Positions 62,417 to 64,000 of a stretch of DNA of 64,000 nucleotides are shown here, piece by piece. The translations under genes were made by a program, and so were the position numbers. The notes below the pieces were generated by a model, which worked only from the letters and a program-made list of their open reading frames with translations, was not told the DNA's origin and did not search any database. The stretch's first letter is position 1; each line of letters starts with the position of its first letter. Origin of the DNA: Dendrobium chrysotoxum (lineage: Eukaryota; Streptophyta; Magnoliopsida; Asparagales; Orchidaceae); NCBI GenBank assembly GCA_019925795.1, contig CM034312.1, positions 25,943,914 through 26,007,913 on the forward strand, written 5' to 3'.

Positions 62417-64000
62417 GCTAAAGTTGGCTTGGATGGAGGCTTGAGGTTAAGGGATTTGAATTTGAATGAAAATGAGGGCTTAAGGTATTTTGACTAGGTC
62501 TTATTGGGTTGACCAAGTCAACTTGACCATGACTTGGCTCATAGTAGACTAAGGATTATTCAAAGTATTGAATGGGATAGATTTGAAATTTCTTAAAATA
62601 CTAGAGTTAATGTTTGAGTGGATGACTGCATAGAGTCTAAAGTTTGACCATGGGTTGGTGTTTGACTAAGTCAAACCAAAGTGGTTTGACTTCAAATGGG
62701 TTTAAGTATGCTCAAATCATATATTAGAGTAGAATTGAAGGTTGGACATAGTTTGAATGGGTTGATCTATTAGAAATCATTAATTTGACTCAATTAAGTT
62801 AGATTTGATAGAACTTGAGCCCAGTTGACCAAGTCAACTATTGACTGGATCAAGGGTCTAATTAGAGCCAAATCACTAGGGAAGTGATCAGAGGAGTTTG
62901 AATGGGTTTGAATGTATTTGAAATTTGATTCAAGATGGGAAAGGCTTTAAGGTTGATTTGATCAACCTAGGTTGACTTGATCAACCAGGTTGACCCAAGG
63001 CTAGGATTTGGGCTCAATAGGTTTGAAATGATATTTGAAGTCTATTGGAGGTGGTCCCAGGTTCTGGGGAAGTCATTTGAGTCAAATTGACTATTTTAAC
63101 CCTTAAGGGCCTATTTGGTCAACCTAGGTTGACTTGGTCAACCAAGTTGACCCAGGACCAATGTTTAGGTCCAATAGTTTGGGTTGATATTTGAAATCTG
63201 CTGGAAGCGGTCTCATGTAATTTGGAGGTCATTTGATTTGAAATAGCTGTCTAAACCACTAAGGGGTATTTTGGTCAAAATCGGTTGACCTGGTCAACCA
63301 GGTTTGACCAGGGTTAGGGCTTGAGTCCATTGCAATCCTAATGATGATTAAAAAGCATTGGAAGATGTTTTGAAACTTAATTTGAAAAGGCCATATTGAA
63401 GTCTATGGAAAACTCCAAAACTACCCTTAACGGGCATTTTGGTCATTTTGACCCCCTGGTCAATTACTAGGGGTCAAAGTGAGTCCACCAAAATATAGTT
63501 TATTGTTAAACATATTATAATCAAGGGTCTAGATGTGGTTAGAGAGTTTGGAGAAGGCTCCAAGTTCAAGAACAACTGGGTGGCAGGTCTAGTGGCATAG
63601 ATTTTACAGCCTTTGAAAATTAATTTAGTTTTTGAGATTAGAACATCAGATTGAGCTCAAATTTGGAGGGTAGATTTTAGAGACATGCCTAATTAATATG
63701 AAATTGATAGATCATGAATCGGGAGTCATTTGACTAGGGTTTAAAGTGTTTGAAAAATCATAGGAGAAAGGCTTTCAAGACCTAGGCCTTTAGCCTTGGA
63801 TTTTGGTCTTGTTTTCTAGATTTGGGTTGGGTTTTAGGTTTCAATGCTTCAATTAAATTATCCAAATCATTTATAATCAACTGAATGATCATAAATGGTT
63901 GGGTAGTATTAAAGCTAGATTGGGGGCTAGATCAATGTTTAATCTAGAATTGAAATTTAAATAGGTTTGAAATCTGGGCTTGGTTTAAATCTGAATTGAT
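62417..64000. other. TTGAC/GTCAA-rich sequence, no gene recognised
   Basis: No ORF of note. Dense in TTGAC and GTCAA words. Could be part of an LTR or a gene flank from an old element; open at the window edge. Confidence 0.4.
62955..63490. repeat. tandem repeat of about 155-168 bp, four diverged units
   Basis: Units start near 62,955, 63,113, 63,268 and 63,436, each with an inverted pair such as GGTCAACC ... GGTTGACC and followed by TTTGA.AT..TATTTGAA. in the first two. The fourth is the most diverged (GGTCATTTTGACC). Confidence 0.65.

Overview
This window is repeat-dense, AT-rich nuclear DNA from a flowering plant. Four things point there: Sirevirus-type Ty1/copia elements primed by initiator tRNA-Met, a chromovirus-like Ty3/gypsy element with TGTAATA...TGACA long terminal repeats (LTRs), L1 and RTE LINEs, and a Mutator-like element (MULE) carrying a plant mobile domain (PMD) gene. 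The species cannot be named from sequence alone. I see no intact host gene, no rRNA or tRNA gene, and nothing bacterial or organellar. Nearly everything is transposable elements, often nested, and most coding remnants carry stop codons.

Layout. 1-1.1 kb: nothing recognised. 1.1-22.5 kb: remnant of a PMD gene (+) facing a degenerate copy of an unrecognised gene, here called X (-). A composite gypsy element (1,858-20,803) splits the PMD remnant and itself carries a CACTA element, an RTE LINE tail and a degenerate copia element, copy C (6,532-17,775). 22.9-27.2 kb: a decayed plant L1 LINE (+). 27.2-31.2 kb: AT-rich DNA without recognised genes. 31.24-40.34 kb: a 9.1-kb MULE with terminal inverted repeats, a MURA-type transposase (-), a five-exon PMD gene (-) and two copies of gene X (+), each convergent with one of the other genes. 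40.82-62.42 kb: a degenerate Sirevirus, copy B (-), split by a young full-length Sirevirus, copy A (43,036-52,793, -), with an exact 5-bp target duplication (CTGGT) and two 1,697-bp LTRs that differ at only about 1.5% of positions. 62.4-64 kb: sequence rich in TTGAC/GTCAA with a tandem repeat of about 160 bp.

How the parts relate. The three copia copies belong to one family. B and C carry an extra gene between pol and the 3' LTR, in the env-like position of Sireviruses, and beside it an internal array of a CpG-rich palindrome (ATCGTCC-N-GGACGAT). The same palindrome fills the U3 of every LTR. Copy A has lost both the extra gene and the internal array but keeps the LTR arrays. In older copies the palindrome has largely decayed from CG to TG/CA, as expected from cytosine methylation and deamination. 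The most novel signal is gene X, seen three times and each time convergent with a MULE or PMD gene.
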